From contig NZ_CP053382.1 in assembly GCF_014931605.1 (NCBI RefSeq), positions 4,092,001-4,156,000 of the forward strand: a DNA stretch of 64,000 nt, read 5' to 3'. A program made the position numbers and the translations under genes. Source of the stretch: Halomonas sp. MCCC 1A13316 (GTDB taxonomy: Bacteria > Pseudomonadota > Gammaproteobacteria > Pseudomonadales > Halomonadaceae). The notes below the pieces were generated by a model, which was given only the letters and a program-made list of their open reading frames with translations, ran no database searches and was not told the origin of the DNA. How positions within the stretch are numbered: the stretch's first letter is position 1; each line of letters starts with the position of its first letter. Shown in pieces: positions 42,879 through 52,132 of this stretch.

Positions 42879-43217
42879 TCAACCGCAACCGATGTCGGTG
42901 ACGGTATCGCTGTCGTCGATATGGACGTTGATCCTGTCACCCCGGTATTCCATGGTGTAGGAATGCCCCGGACGTATGACCCGCAGCGTGGCGGCACCGC
43001 TCTCTCGACGGATCGATTCGCCCAGCGCCTCGTCGTAGCGTCGACCAACGCGATCCTGAACATGCAGCGCACCGCAGACGTCCTCTCCTCCCTCGCTGAC
43101 CCGAGGAGGCTTGGGGGCGGGATCAGGCGAGACGTTGCGGGCATTCGACATGGAATTACAACCTGTCAGTAACAACACGCCGACAGCTATCAGACCCAAC
43201 CGCTGGAGGCTTACCAT
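42879..43217 (-). CDS. I78-family peptidase inhibitor lipoprotein
   Basis: A 112-residue protein with a lipobox (LLTGC, Cys20), then a linker and an I78-type domain: VCGALHVQDRVGRRYDEAL, RVIRPGHSYTMEY, DRINVHIDD and a final IGCG, with the paired Cys of the family. I78 proteins inhibit serine proteases; as a lipoprotein it would sit in the periplasm or outer membrane. It is convergent with the thioesterase gene. Confidence 0.8.
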   Translation of the reverse strand: MVSLQRLGLIAVGVLLLTGCNSMSNARNVSPDPAPKPPRVSEGGEDVCGALHVQDRVGRRYDEALGESIRRESGAATLRVIRPGHSYTMEYRGDRINVHIDDSDTVTDIGCG

Positions 43218-43265
43218 GCAGAAGTCTCGCTCAAGGAAAAGGGGGAAGGTAAGAAGGTGGATTCA

Positions 43266-43306
43266 GGCAGCACACGGGGAGACTGCCAGGTCACCCGTGC
43301 GCTGCC
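43266..43306 (-). terminator. Long hairpin after the first entericidin gene
   Basis: Thirteen-bp arms (43266-43278 and 43294-43306) with a single G-U pair and a 15-nt loop. It follows the entericidin stop on the minus strand. It lacks a T run, so it may stabilize or process the transcript rather than end it. Confidence 0.5.
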
Positions 43307-43322
43307 AGGCCGGACCGGCGTG

Positions 43323-43454
43323 TTACTCGGCCGCTTCCTCTATTTCCTGGCCACCACGCTCGATGTCCTCACCGGCGCCTTCCATGGTGTTGCAACCCGC
43401 CAGGGCACCGGCGGCCATCAGCAGGGCGAAACTCAGGGCAATTGCTCTCTTCAT
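43323..43454 (-). CDS. Entericidin-family lipoprotein (copy 1)
   Basis: A 43-residue lipoprotein precursor starting MKRAIALSFALLMAAGALAG with Cys21 as lipid attachment, then CNTMEGAGEDIERGGQEIEE, the entericidin pattern. Entericidins are small lipoproteins linked to lysis and its control in stationary phase. The second of two nearby ATGs is chosen for AGGAG spacing. It is paired with a second copy about 107 bp upstream. Confidence 0.85.
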   Translation of the reverse strand: MKRAIALSFALLMAAGALAGCNTMEGAGEDIERGGQEIEEAAE

Positions 43455-43561
43455 GGTCATATCTCCTTGAAATGATATCGGGAAATCCATTCCTTGCCTG
43501 AAGCAATGGCCACTTAAGCGTAACAGCCCTTTGCCACTTTGCATAACCGCTAATATAAAGA

Positions 43562-43696
43562 TTACGACGACGACTCCCGCTGGATCGCCTCGCCGCCCTG
43601 TTCGATGTCCTCACCCATGCCGCGCATGGTATTGCAACCACTCAGCAGCGCCAGCGCCATAAGCGCCGCCAACAACGTCGCTACGGTTCGCTTCAT
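43562..43696 (-). CDS. Entericidin-family lipoprotein (copy 2)
   Basis: A 44-residue lipoprotein precursor, MKRTVATLLAALMALALLSG then CNTM, with a GEDIEQGG stretch like copy 1 and a Ser-rich C-terminus. The lipobox is LLSGC. A GAGGAG site lies upstream; the second ATG is preferred. The two copies differ in acidity after the GG, as in EcnA/EcnB-type pairs, but which is which cannot be assigned. Confidence 0.85.
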   Translation of the reverse strand: MKRTVATLLAALMALALLSGCNTMRGMGEDIEQGGEAIQRESSS

Positions 43697-43834
43697 GTTC
43701 ATCTCCTCGTTTGCATACAGGTTTACACTCTCACTTTAGCTGGAGTCGATTCACTTCGCTTGTTTCTCGTGCCAGGCGCTTCCCGCCAGCCTGTGTCATG
43801 ATGGATTGCATCGTCGCCGTCAGGGAGAGGGAAC

Positions 43835-44260
43835 ATGTCGTCAGTAGAGTTGGATGAACGCCTGGTCAGGGACAGCTACCCAGTCGCGGAGCTGCCGCTG
43901 TGCCAGCTGCGCCTGATGGACGATACCCGCTTTCCCTGGCTGATCCTGATTCCTCGGCGCGCCGGGGTCAGCGAAGTGTTCGACCTGGGCGAGGCGGACC
44001 GACAGCAGTTGTGGCGCGAGGCCAGCGAGGTGGGGCACATGCTCCAGGCCCTGACCCAGGCTGACAAGATCAACGTCGCCAACCTGGGCAATGTGGTGGC
44101 CCAGCTGCATGTTCACATCGTCGCCCGCCTGCGTGGCGATGACGCCTGGCCGGGGCCCGTATGGGGACAGGGTCAGCCGCAGCCCTACGACCTGGATGGT
44201 CTGGCCAGCATGCGCGACCACCTTCTGGCGCGACTGGATGGACTCAAGCAGCGGCTGTGA
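43835..44260 (+). CDS. HIT-family nucleotide hydrolase
   Basis: A 141-residue HIT protein. The His triad is in QLHVHIVAR, preceded by NVANLGNVV. The family hydrolyses or transfers nucleotides, for example dinucleoside polyphosphates. It is a single gene with AGAGGGAA before the ATG, convergent with the nickel/cobalt transporter. Substrate unknown. Confidence 0.88.
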   Translation: MSSVELDERLVRDSYPVAELPLCQLRLMDDTRFPWLILIPRRAGVSEVFDLGEADRQQLWREASEVGHMLQALTQADKINVANLGNVVAQLHVHIVARLRGDDAWPGPVWGQGQPQPYDLDGLASMRDHLLARLDGLKQRL

Positions 44261-44269
44261 GCCTCTTGC

Positions 44270-45319
44270 TCACCCCCCCAATGGATGGCCGCTGGACGGT
44301 GCTGCCGGCTCTACCGGGCCAGTGCGGGCCGGCGGCTCCCCCAGCAGGGGGCCGGATGTGGGCTGGGTCGCACCGGTGATGGAGAGCGAGATACCCAGCG
44401 TCATGATGGCAAGCCCGCCACCCAGGCCAGCCCAGGTCAGCAGGCGCCCCAGCCGCTGCATGCCATTCTGCTTTTCCAACTGTCGTTCGGCCCAGCCACG
44501 CGCCATGACGCTGGCCAGTGCCAGGCCGGAGACGGTCAGTGCCGTACCCAACGCCATCACCATGACCGCTGCCACCCCGGCGGAAAACTGGCCCAGCAGG
44601 GTGGCCGCGCCCAGCAGCAACACGCCGCCGCTGCAGGGGCGAATACCGATAGCGACTACCGTGGCCAGTGCGGTACGCCAGTCGGCAGCCTGATGCGGGT
44701 CGACGTGGTGTTGGCCACCACAGCAGGCATGATCGTGCCCATGGTCATGGGCATGGTGGTGGTGAGTACCCTGCGCGGTCGCCCCGGCCGGGCGTCGCAG
44801 TTGACGAATCGCCCTCAGACATAGCCAGCCGCCCAGCAGCGTCACCATCAGGAAGCTGGCCTGCTCGACCCAGGCGACGCTCCCCATCGCCTGGCGTGTG
44901 ACCCAGCCCAGGCCATGCACCAGCACCACAACCAGACCGATGGCCACCAGCCCCTGCAGCAGCGAGGCGGCGAAAGAGAGCCCCAAGGCCCGACGCACCG
45001 CACCGCCTTGCGAAATCAGATACGTCGTCAGCACCGCCTTGCCATGCCCGGGGCCGGCGGCATGAAACACGCCATAACCGAAGCTGATGCCCAACAGGGT
45101 TGCCCAGGCGCCCGGCGAGGGCGTTCCGGAAAATTCGGTGATAGCCATGGTCAGGGCACGATGAAAGTCGCGCTGCCAGGCCACCAGTTGCAGGCTCAAG
45201 CCCTGCAGCCCGCCCAGGCCGAAGAAGAGCAGCGCCAGCGCGGCGAGGGCCAGCAGCCCCAGCCCGACCCACCAAGCCCTGACAGGGGTTCCTGCGATCA
45301 TCCTGGCCATCACTCGCAT
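44270..45319 (-). CDS. NicO/RcnA-type nickel/cobalt transporter
   Basis: A 349-residue protein with about six membrane segments. It carries GYGVFHAAGPGHGKAVLTTYL and IRPCSGGVLLL, the metal-binding signatures of the NicO family, and a His-rich loop (THHHHAHDHGHDHACCGGQHH, residues about 195-215). It moves nickel, cobalt or a related metal across the membrane. It overlaps the DUF1007 gene by 10 bp. Direction of transport cannot be settled; RcnA-type members export. Confidence 0.82.
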   Translation of the reverse strand: MRVMARMIAGTPVRAWWVGLGLLALAALALLFFGLGGLQGLSLQLVAWQRDFHRALTMAITEFSGTPSPGAWATLLGISFGYGVFHAAGPGHGKAVLTTYLISQGGAVRRALGLSFAASLLQGLVAIGLVVVLVHGLGWVTRQAMGSVAWVEQASFLMVTLLGGWLCLRAIRQLRRPAGATAQGTHHHHAHDHGHDHACCGGQHHVDPHQAADWRTALATVVAIGIRPCSGGVLLLGAATLLGQFSAGVAAVMVMALGTALTVSGLALASVMARGWAERQLEKQNGMQRLGRLLTWAGLGGGLAIMTLGISLSITGATQPTSGPLLGEPPARTGPVEPAAPSSGHPLGG

Positions 45320-45984
45320 GCCACGACTCCGGTCTCGGCAAAATGCCGCCCCATGCCGGGCTCGGCTTTTTCATCGATATCGAGCATGGCGGCTTCCGCC
45401 ACCAGTTCGGGATCGGGGTCGGCTGGCAGGATTCGGGTGGTGCAATTCAGCTCACCGCCGACGGTCAGCGCATCTTCGTCTGGCGTGTCGTCCTCCGCCT
45501 CGTGAACGACCTCCAGGTAATAGGTCGGATCGAAGACCTGGTACTGCAGCGTCTGTTCGCTTAGCGGCTGAGGCTCGTCGAGCGGCAGGAGAAAGACGAA
45601 CTCCACCCGCCCGTCGCGCTCCATCACGGTGTATTCGGTCACCTCGCCAAGGCTCAGCTCGTCATCCCCCACGCGCACCTCGGTGAAGAAATCGAACGGC
45701 GCCAGGTTGCCGCTGATCTCGCCTCCCAGTCGATCGAGACCCGTTTCCAGCCCGCCTTCGGTTCGGCTCAGCTCCTCGATGAGCACCAGGCTGTAGAAGG
45801 GATCCATGCGCCAGGCCTGATGCAGCGCTTCGACTCGCCCCTCCTCGTCGACGACCAGGCGCACGCGAATATCGATCCAGCCATGCGGATGGGCCAAAGC
45901 AAGGGCGGGCAACAGCAGGGCAAGTAGTCCCACCAGCCAGGCTCGTCTCGTTCCTGCGTGGCAGAGTTGACGCAAAGATTTCAT
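45310..45984 (-). CDS. DUF1007 exported partner of NicO-type transporter
   Basis: A 224-residue protein with a signal peptide ending near ALALAHPHG. DUF1007 proteins begin the mature chain with HPHGWID, as here, and are commonly encoded just before NicO-type transporters. A periplasmic metal-binding or delivery role is likely but unproven. The gene starts about 30 bp after the lipoprotein pair's end. No Zur- or NikR-like site was apparent upstream. Confidence 0.82.
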   Translation of the reverse strand: MKSLRQLCHAGTRRAWLVGLLALLLPALALAHPHGWIDIRVRLVVDEEGRVEALHQAWRMDPFYSLVLIEELSRTEGGLETGLDRLGGEISGNLAPFDFFTEVRVGDDELSLGEVTEYTVMERDGRVEFVFLLPLDEPQPLSEQTLQYQVFDPTYYLEVVHEAEDDTPDEDALTVGGELNCTTRILPADPDPELVAEAAMLDIDEKAEPGMGRHFAETGVVACE

Positions 45985-46017
45985 GTGGCAATTGGGCTCA
46001 TGTAAACGGGTTGAGAA

Positions 46018-46377
46018 TCAACGCGGTGCCAGCCCCAGCCGGCGCTGCAGTTCGGCCAACAGCGGGTCGAGCAGGTGTGGAGGCAGCGGTATGCCACCCC
46101 GGGTCGCCGTCAGCGATGCCCGGGCGCCTTGGCCTATTGGCGTCACTTCGGCGCGAACCCGGTAGCCCGGCCAGCGAGCAAGCACCGCCTCGACGCGCCC
46201 CAGCTCGGCATCGGCATGGCGAATCACATAGCCCTCCTCCATCAGCAGGCCGACGATTTCCTGCAGGGTCGCTTCGGGTGCCGCCGCCAGCGTCAGTTCG
46301 CGTGGTTCCGGTGGCTGCATGGTGGTGGCACAGCCCGACAGAGCGACGAGCAACAGCACAATGACAAGACCACGCAT
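46018..46377 (-). CDS. Small lipoprotein, unknown function
   Basis: A 119-residue protein: lipobox LSGC (Cys16), then a region with ELTLAAAPEATLQEIVGLLMEEGYVIRHADAELGRVEAVL. I do not recognise the family. It overlaps the preceding lipoprotein gene by 1 bp (TGATG), has a GGAGGAG site and shares a similar mid-segment with that neighbour, suggesting a duplicated pair. Confidence 0.75.
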   Translation of the reverse strand: MRGLVIVLLLVALSGCATTMQPPEPRELTLAAAPEATLQEIVGLLMEEGYVIRHADAELGRVEAVLARWPGYRVRAEVTPIGQGARASLTATRGGIPLPPHLLDPLLAELQRRLGLAPR

Positions 46378-46928
46378 CAGAGCTCCTCCCTCGCCGGGGC
46401 GGCTTGCATGGCCTGGCGTAGCGAACTGCAGAAAGCGGTATCGCTGCCACTTCGCGTCTCGCGCAGCTCGCCCCGCCAGTCGATCACCTGAATGTCGCGA
46501 CTGACCCGCACCCAACCCTCGTCGGCGACGACCGAGACACGTTCGAGCTGAGTGGCATCCTGGGTGATGCTGCCGCCTGCACCGCCGAAGCCGATCATCA
46601 CGCCGGTAGATACGCCACGGCCGCCGCCCAGGCCGAAGCCGCCGAAGAAACCGGTTCGCTCCCAGCTGTCGTAGCGGTCGCCGTAGCCCGGAATGGTCCG
46701 TGTGCGCTCGGCACTGACCACCCCCAGCGCCAGCTCGGTATCGCGCACGACGAAATCTTTCGCCTCCAGCGCGTCGAGGGCACGGCGCACCCACTCGCGA
46801 GATTCGATACTACCGGCTTCCCAGCGGCACTCGGCTGCGGGCCGCGGCTCTGCCGAAGGCAGTGCCGACGGCGTCGTCTGGCAGCCCGCCAGCAAGGCCA
46901 GGCCGGGCATCATCCACCACAGACGCAT
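46377..46928 (-). CDS. Lipoprotein with Gly-rich segment, unknown function
   Basis: A 183-residue protein: lipobox LLAGC (Cys16), then a helix (VRRALDALEAKDFVVRDTELALGVVSAERT) and a Gly/Phe-rich stretch (TGFFGGFGLGGGRGVSTG). It resembles its neighbour over the ELxLGxVxAE part. I do not recognise the family. The pair is probably cotranscribed and lies in the outer or inner membrane leaflet. Confidence 0.75.
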   Translation of the reverse strand: MRLWWMMPGLALLAGCQTTPSALPSAEPRPAAECRWEAGSIESREWVRRALDALEAKDFVVRDTELALGVVSAERTRTIPGYGDRYDSWERTGFFGGFGLGGGRGVSTGVMIGFGGAGGSITQDATQLERVSVVADEGWVRVSRDIQVIDWRGELRETRSGSDTAFCSSLRQAMQAAPAREEL

Positions 46929-47195
46929 GGAAGTTCTCCTGTGTCATTGGCTGCAATTACTCAGCCCGGCCCACCTTGCAAGGTCGCTCTGTTGCGTTGA
47001 GAGCCCCAGGGAGCCCAAGGGTTCCCGAGCGTCGAATCGCAGGCGCGACACGAGCGCGTAGCGCCTTGACAGCGACCATGGCCGAACCATCATGCACCTA
47101 GTCTATCGCAACCATGGTCAGATATTGCTTAAGTGACCTCCATCGAGGCCTTAGACTTGGCTACAACACATTCGCACACGACAAGGAGAACGCAC

Positions 47196-47669
47196 ATGAG
47201 CGACACCAACGCCATCGGCCTGCATCAAGGCAGCGCCAACCAGCTCGCCGAGAAGCTCAACATCCTGCTGGCGAACTATCAGGTCTTCTACATGAACGTG
47301 CGCGGCTATCACTGGAACGTGAAGGGTCCGCAGTTCTTCGAGCTGCACGCCAAGTTCGAGGAGTTCTATACCGACCTGTTGACCAAGGTCGACGAAGTGG
47401 CCGAGCGCATCCTGACCCTGGGACACAAGCCGGTGCACGCCTACAGCGACTATGTCTCGATGGCCCAGATCCGCGAGGACAAGGATGTGTATGACGGCAA
47501 GGCCTGTGTACGCGGCGTACTCAAGGGCTACCAGACCCTGATCGAGCTGCAGCGCGACCTGCTTTCGACCGCCTCGGACGCTGACGACGAGGGAACCGCC
47601 GCCCAGGCCGGCGACTATATCCGCGAGCAGGAGAAGACCGTCTGGATGCTCAACGCCTACCTGGGCTGA
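47196..47669 (+). CDS. dps: Dps-family ferritin-like protein
   Basis: A 157-residue Dps: FYMNVRGYHWNVKGPQFFELHAKFEEFYTDLLTKVDEVAER holds the ferroxidase residues (His, Asp, Glu) at the dimer interface. Dps stores iron using peroxide and protects DNA. It has an AAGGAG site. The ATG at 47196 gives the usual length; the frame stays open upstream without match. No OxyR site is obvious. Confidence 0.92.
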   Translation: MSDTNAIGLHQGSANQLAEKLNILLANYQVFYMNVRGYHWNVKGPQFFELHAKFEEFYTDLLTKVDEVAERILTLGHKPVHAYSDYVSMAQIREDKDVYDGKACVRGVLKGYQTLIELQRDLLSTASDADDEGTAAQAGDYIREQEKTVWMLNAYLG

Positions 47670-47866
47670 GCGTCACTCTGGCGGAGCCGGGCATCGCTCG
47701 GCTCCCTGTGCCCTCATGATCATACGCCGACAGTCAGCTTGACGATTCGCAACATTCTCCCCCTTGTCCTCGACGCCATCCGCTACAACCCTATCAAGGG
47801 TACACAGACGCGACTCGCCAATCACGCTGGCGGAGCCAGCAAACACTGCTTGCAAGGAGGTAGCTC

Positions 47867-48430
47867 ATGAGCGAGAAGCTGAAAGGCAAGACCGTGGCCA
47901 TTCTGGCCACCGACGGTTTCGAGGAGTCGGAGCTCAGCGAGCCCAAGGCGGCACTCGAGCGCGAGGGCGCTACGGTGCACGTGATCGCGCCGGACAAGGA
48001 CAGCATCCGCGCCTGGGCGAAGACCGACTGGGGTCCCTCCTACGACGTCGACCGCCACCTGGATCAGGTCAATGCCGAAGACTACGACGCGCTGGAGCTT
48101 CCCGGCGGGCTGTTCAACCCCGATGCCCTGCGCCAGAACCAGCAGGCGCTATCATTCACTCGGCGTTTCTTCGAAGCTCACAAGCCGGTCGGCGCGATTT
48201 GCCATGCCCCCTGGGTGTTGATCAATGCCGGTGTCGCCAAGGGCCGCCGCATGACATCCTACCCCTCGGTGGAACAGGACCTGCGCAACGCCGGAGCCGA
48301 ATGGGTCGACCAGGAAGTCGTGGTCGATAGCGGCCTGGTCACCAGCCGCAAGCCCGACGATCTCGAGGCATTCTGCAGCAAGCTCGTCGAGGAGATCGCC
48401 GAAGGCAAGCACAGCCACCAGCACGCCTGA
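47867..48430 (+). CDS. PfpI/DJ-1-family protein (deglycase/protease-like)
   Basis: The product has 187 residues. The nucleophile elbow GAICHAPW carries the conserved Cys with the following His, and DGFEESEL supplies the Glu. Members such as YhbO act on glycated proteins and nucleotides or as chaperones under stress. It lies 197 bp after dps on the same strand and ends at a strong terminator. The stretch SKLVEEIAEGKHSHQHA forms a charged C-terminus. Confidence 0.85.
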   Translation: MSEKLKGKTVAILATDGFEESELSEPKAALEREGATVHVIAPDKDSIRAWAKTDWGPSYDVDRHLDQVNAEDYDALELPGGLFNPDALRQNQQALSFTRRFFEAHKPVGAICHAPWVLINAGVAKGRRMTSYPSVEQDLRNAGAEWVDQEVVVDSGLVTSRKPDDLEAFCSKLVEEIAEGKHSHQHA

Positions 48431-48450
48431 GGCAGCGACGCCTCATCTGC

Positions 48451-48479
48451 CGCCGCCCGCCCTTGGCGGGCGGCGTTTA
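48451..48479 (+). terminator. Rho-independent terminator after the PfpI-family gene
   Basis: Eleven-bp G+C arms (48451-48461 and 48465-48475) with a 3-nt loop, then TTTAT on the plus strand. It lies 21 bp past the stop, between convergent genes. Confidence 0.8.
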
Positions 48480-48499
48480 TACGAGGTTCCGGCGCCTTG

Positions 48500-49966
48500 C
48501 TACGCTGAGTCGCTGGCCAGATCTTCAACCAAAGCCCGCAACAACTCCCAGAACTCCTCCACCGAACTCAGCTCCACCCGCTCGTCGGGCGAATGCGCCC
48601 CGCGGATCGATGGGCCGAACGAGATCATCTCGAGCCCAGGGTACTTGCCGGCCAAGATGCCGCACTCAAGCCCCGCGTGAATCACCTTGACCGCCGGCTC
48701 GCTACCCACGTGCTGACGATGCAGACGACAAAAGCGCGCCAGCAAGGCGCTGTCGGGCGCCGGCGTCCAGCCGGGATAGGCATTCTCGACCCGGGTACGC
48801 GCACCGATGAGATCGAACAGGCCGCGGAAGCGGTCGGCCATGGCCTCCACCGCGGTGTCCCGCAGCGAGCGCACCAGGGCACAGAGATGAAAACGGCCCG
48901 CGTCGAGGCTCACCACGCCAAGGTTGTTGGAGGTTTCCACCACGCCGGGCACCGTGCTGCTCATGCGCTCCACGCCGTAGGGCGCCACGTTGAGCGCCGC
49001 CAGCAGCATGTGGCTGGCATGGCCATTGAGCGCTTGGGCGGGCTCAGCCTCGAGCGGCGTCATGCTCAGCGACAGGTTCTCGTCGACCCCTGCCAGCTCG
49101 CCGCGCAGCACCTGCTCCAGCGCCGCCACGCGGCTCTGGGCAGCACTGACCTCATCGGCGGGCAGTACCAAGGTGGCGAAAGCCTCGCGCGGGATGGCGT
49201 TGCGCAGAGTGCCGCCACGATAGCTGACCAGGCGGATGTCATAAGCCTCCAGCACCCGCAGCACTCGGACCAGCAGGCGGTTGGCATTGCCGCGACCGCG
49301 ATGTATGTCGATGCCCGAGTGACCTCCGACCAGCCCAGTCAGGGAGAGCTGCACAGCGACTTCGTCGGCTCCCGGTTTCGCCGTGGGCAGTTGGGCCTCG
49401 ACCACGATGTCTGCACCGCCGGCGCAGCCGATGAACACTTCGCCGCGGTCTTCCGAGTCCAGATTGAGCAGCACGCCACCCTCGAGCCAATTCTCGGCCA
49501 ACTGCAATGCGCCGCCCATCGATGATTCCTCCTCGAGGGTGAACAGTGCTTCCAGCGGACCGTGAACCAGCGTTGCGTCCTCAAGGAGCGCCAACGCCGC
49601 CGCCACGCCGAGGCCATTGTCGGCACCCAGCGTGGTGTGCCGGGCCTTCAGCCAGCCCTCATCGATGTAGGTCTCGATCGGGTCGCGGGCAAAGTCGTGG
49701 GGATGGTCGGCGTTGGCCTGGGCCACCATGTCGAGATGTCCCTGCAGAATGATGCCCGGGGCGGCCTCGTGTCCGGGTGTGGCCGGCTTGCGAATACGCA
49801 GGTTGCCGAAGTCGTCGCGGTCGTGGGCAAGCCCGTGCCGCTCGGCCCACTGCTCGAGAATGGCCACCAGCTCGGCCTCGTGTTCCGAAGGCCGCGGCGT
49901 ATTGCACAGGGTGCGGAAGTGGCGCCACAGCGGCTGCGGCGTGAGTTGCTCGAGATGTTCGTTCAT
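48500..49966 (-). CDS. pepD: Aminoacyl-histidine dipeptidase (PepD)
   Basis: A 488-residue M20-family peptidase. Metal and catalytic residues are in GHLDMVAQ (His, Asp), LGADNGLG, TLEEESSMGGA (Glu-Glu) and LNLDSEDRG; HAGLECGIL is near the C-terminus. It cleaves Xaa-His and other dipeptides in the cytoplasm. It stands alone on the minus strand, upstream of the PfpI-family gene's terminator. Confidence 0.93.
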   Translation of the reverse strand: MNEHLEQLTPQPLWRHFRTLCNTPRPSEHEAELVAILEQWAERHGLAHDRDDFGNLRIRKPATPGHEAAPGIILQGHLDMVAQANADHPHDFARDPIETYIDEGWLKARHTTLGADNGLGVAAALALLEDATLVHGPLEALFTLEEESSMGGALQLAENWLEGGVLLNLDSEDRGEVFIGCAGGADIVVEAQLPTAKPGADEVAVQLSLTGLVGGHSGIDIHRGRGNANRLLVRVLRVLEAYDIRLVSYRGGTLRNAIPREAFATLVLPADEVSAAQSRVAALEQVLRGELAGVDENLSLSMTPLEAEPAQALNGHASHMLLAALNVAPYGVERMSSTVPGVVETSNNLGVVSLDAGRFHLCALVRSLRDTAVEAMADRFRGLFDLIGARTRVENAYPGWTPAPDSALLARFCRLHRQHVGSEPAVKVIHAGLECGILAGKYPGLEMISFGPSIRGAHSPDERVELSSVEEFWELLRALVEDLASDSA

Positions 49967-50029
49967 GATCCGTCTGCGTAAGGATAACCGGGCTACCTTA
50001 CCCGGCCGCTGGCGCCGGGAAAAGCCCGC

Positions 50030-52132
50030 TCAGAACATGGCCGGGTCGCCATCGAGAAAGCGGGCCACGACACTACGCAGACGATCCATGACCTGACGCC
50101 TCCCCTTGGCACCGGAGCGGGCCGCCAACCAGGCCATGTCGCGACCCTGGAAGGCCCAGGCGGCCAACCAGGCAAGCTCGTCATCGCGACACCCCGCCGT
50201 TGCCGCACGTTGCACCAGCCCCTGCAGGGCAGGGCGCACCAGGGCGGGTTCGCGATGACCATGGGCGACATCGAAGATATCGCTGCGCTCACCATCGCTC
50301 AAGGGCTCAGGCATCCCTTCGGCCAGCAGCGCCAGCGCCACCTGGGGATCGAGCTCGGCCAGCTCGAAGGCCAGCAGGGCGGGCAACAGCCGCTGAAAGC
50401 GTTCCGTCAACGTCTCGGCCAGCGTCTCTCCCCCGGGAGAGAGCGGAGCGACGACCATGACGGCGTATTCACCGGTGGAGGTCTCCCGCGACAAGCCCAA
50501 CCGCACGGCGCGAAAACCCAATGACTGCCAGAACGACAGCAGTCCCGGTTCGGCACCGAAGCTGGCTCCCAGCAGGTCGATGCCCGCCTCGCGCGCAATC
50601 TTGCGTTCATGTTCCAGCAACCGCCGCCCCAGCCCCTGACAACGATGCTGTGGATTCACCGCAATGCGTTGCACGCGACGCAGGCGTGCCGTCAGCGCCT
50701 CGCGGGAACCGGCATGGGCAGCCAGCGATTGCGCCAGCAGATGGCCGGGCAGGCGGCGCTCGCCCCGTGCCACCCGCTCGGCCAACTCGGGCTCGAAGCC
50801 CCCCTCCTCGGCACACACCGCAACGGCCTGGGTATGGGCGCCATCGGTCAGGGTCGTGACGTTGAGCCCCGGCTCGTCGAGCAGCCGCTGCAGATCGGCC
50901 GGCGTGGTGCGATAGTGCGCCTGCACCAGCAGACCGAATATCTCGCCCAGGGCCGCCTCATCGGCGGCAAGTGCCGGGCGCTGCCAGCGCACTGTCTCCA
51001 GTGTCGCTGCGGCCATGGGCGGGGGCGGTTCGGCATCGAGCAGCAGCAGGTCGCTGACCAGCCGCTCAAGCGGATCGCCCTCGGTCCAGCGCACCGGCGC
51101 CGCCAGGTGAAATTCACGCCAGTCGGGGGCCTGCCGCTCGAGCCGTTGGCGAAAGCGCAAGGCGAAACCGCGCCCGGAGCCCTCGTAGCCGTACACGGTA
51201 GTGGCGAAAGCGATGCGCGGAAAGGCCGCGAGCCACTGCCCCAGCATGGCCGCGGGAATGGCGGCGGCCTCATCCACCAGCAACCAGCTGCCCTGGCCGC
51301 CGGCCTCGCCGCGCTCGACCCTGGCGCTCAGCTCATCGGGTGCGATGAACTCCACGCACCCGCCCCGGGGGTCGACGAAGCGATTGCCTTCGCGCCGGCC
51401 CAGCCGGCACAGCGCCTCCAGGCGATCGAATAGTGCCACGACCGCCTCGGGGCGCGGTGCCGTCACCCAGATTCTCTCCTGGCGCGCCTCCATCAGGCGC
51501 GCGCAGGCAATGCCGAGCGCCGCGCTCTTGCCTCGGCCGCGGTCGGCGGTGAGGACCAGCGGACGACGACGACGCAGGCCGACCAGGCGCCTCACGGCCT
51601 CGGCCTGGTCGGACGTCAGGCAGTCCGGATCATTACTGACACGACCCGAGCGGGGTTGTGACGCGCCAAGCTCGGGCAGTAGAGGAGGACCGCCCGCCGG
51701 CCAGCGCACCACGCCGGCGGCCTGCGACAGCCGCCGACACAGGCGGGCCATGTAGCGGCTGGTAGCCGCAGCATGTGGCGGCGTCAGCAGTACCAGCAGG
51801 CCACCGGCACGCAGAGTGCCGCTCAGGGCACCGAAGGCATCCGCATCGAAGCCGGCCTCCGGCGAGGCGGCATCGAACACGATCAAGTCGTGCTCGCCAC
51901 CCAGCCGCATCCTGGCTTTGGCGGGAGGCAGCCAAGCCTCGTCGAATGGTGCCTCGGGCGATATCGGCGATACCCAGCAAGGCATCAACCAGTCATGCGC
52001 CTGCCACAGGGCGGAAGCCTGGCGGCGGGACGTCTCGGGAGCCCCGACCAGCCAGACCAGGCCACGCCAGCCGCAAGCTTGCAGCCGCTTGCGCCAGTCG
52101 TTGAGGCTCTGTGCAGCTGCCGTCTCGGTCAT
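50030..52132 (-). CDS. tmcA: tRNA(Met) cytidine acetyltransferase TmcA
   Basis: A 700-residue protein: an N-terminal domain, an RNA-helicase-like ATPase with TADRGRGKSAALG (Walker A), and a GNAT acetyltransferase domain with RIAVNPQHRCQGLGRRLL. It makes N4-acetylcytidine at the wobble position of elongator tRNA(Met). The ATG at 52132 is used because a GGGAG site lies 8 nt upstream; an in-frame ATG at 52186 would add 18 residues. Single-gene unit. Confidence 0.93.
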   Translation of the reverse strand: MTETAAAQSLNDWRKRLQACGWRGLVWLVGAPETSRRQASALWQAHDWLMPCWVSPISPEAPFDEAWLPPAKARMRLGGEHDLIVFDAASPEAGFDADAFGALSGTLRAGGLLVLLTPPHAAATSRYMARLCRRLSQAAGVVRWPAGGPPLLPELGASQPRSGRVSNDPDCLTSDQAEAVRRLVGLRRRRPLVLTADRGRGKSAALGIACARLMEARQERIWVTAPRPEAVVALFDRLEALCRLGRREGNRFVDPRGGCVEFIAPDELSARVERGEAGGQGSWLLVDEAAAIPAAMLGQWLAAFPRIAFATTVYGYEGSGRGFALRFRQRLERQAPDWREFHLAAPVRWTEGDPLERLVSDLLLLDAEPPPPMAAATLETVRWQRPALAADEAALGEIFGLLVQAHYRTTPADLQRLLDEPGLNVTTLTDGAHTQAVAVCAEEGGFEPELAERVARGERRLPGHLLAQSLAAHAGSREALTARLRRVQRIAVNPQHRCQGLGRRLLEHERKIAREAGIDLLGASFGAEPGLLSFWQSLGFRAVRLGLSRETSTGEYAVMVVAPLSPGGETLAETLTERFQRLLPALLAFELAELDPQVALALLAEGMPEPLSDGERSDIFDVAHGHREPALVRPALQGLVQRAATAGCRDDELAWLAAWAFQGRDMAWLAARSGAKGRRQVMDRLRSVVARFLDGDPAMF

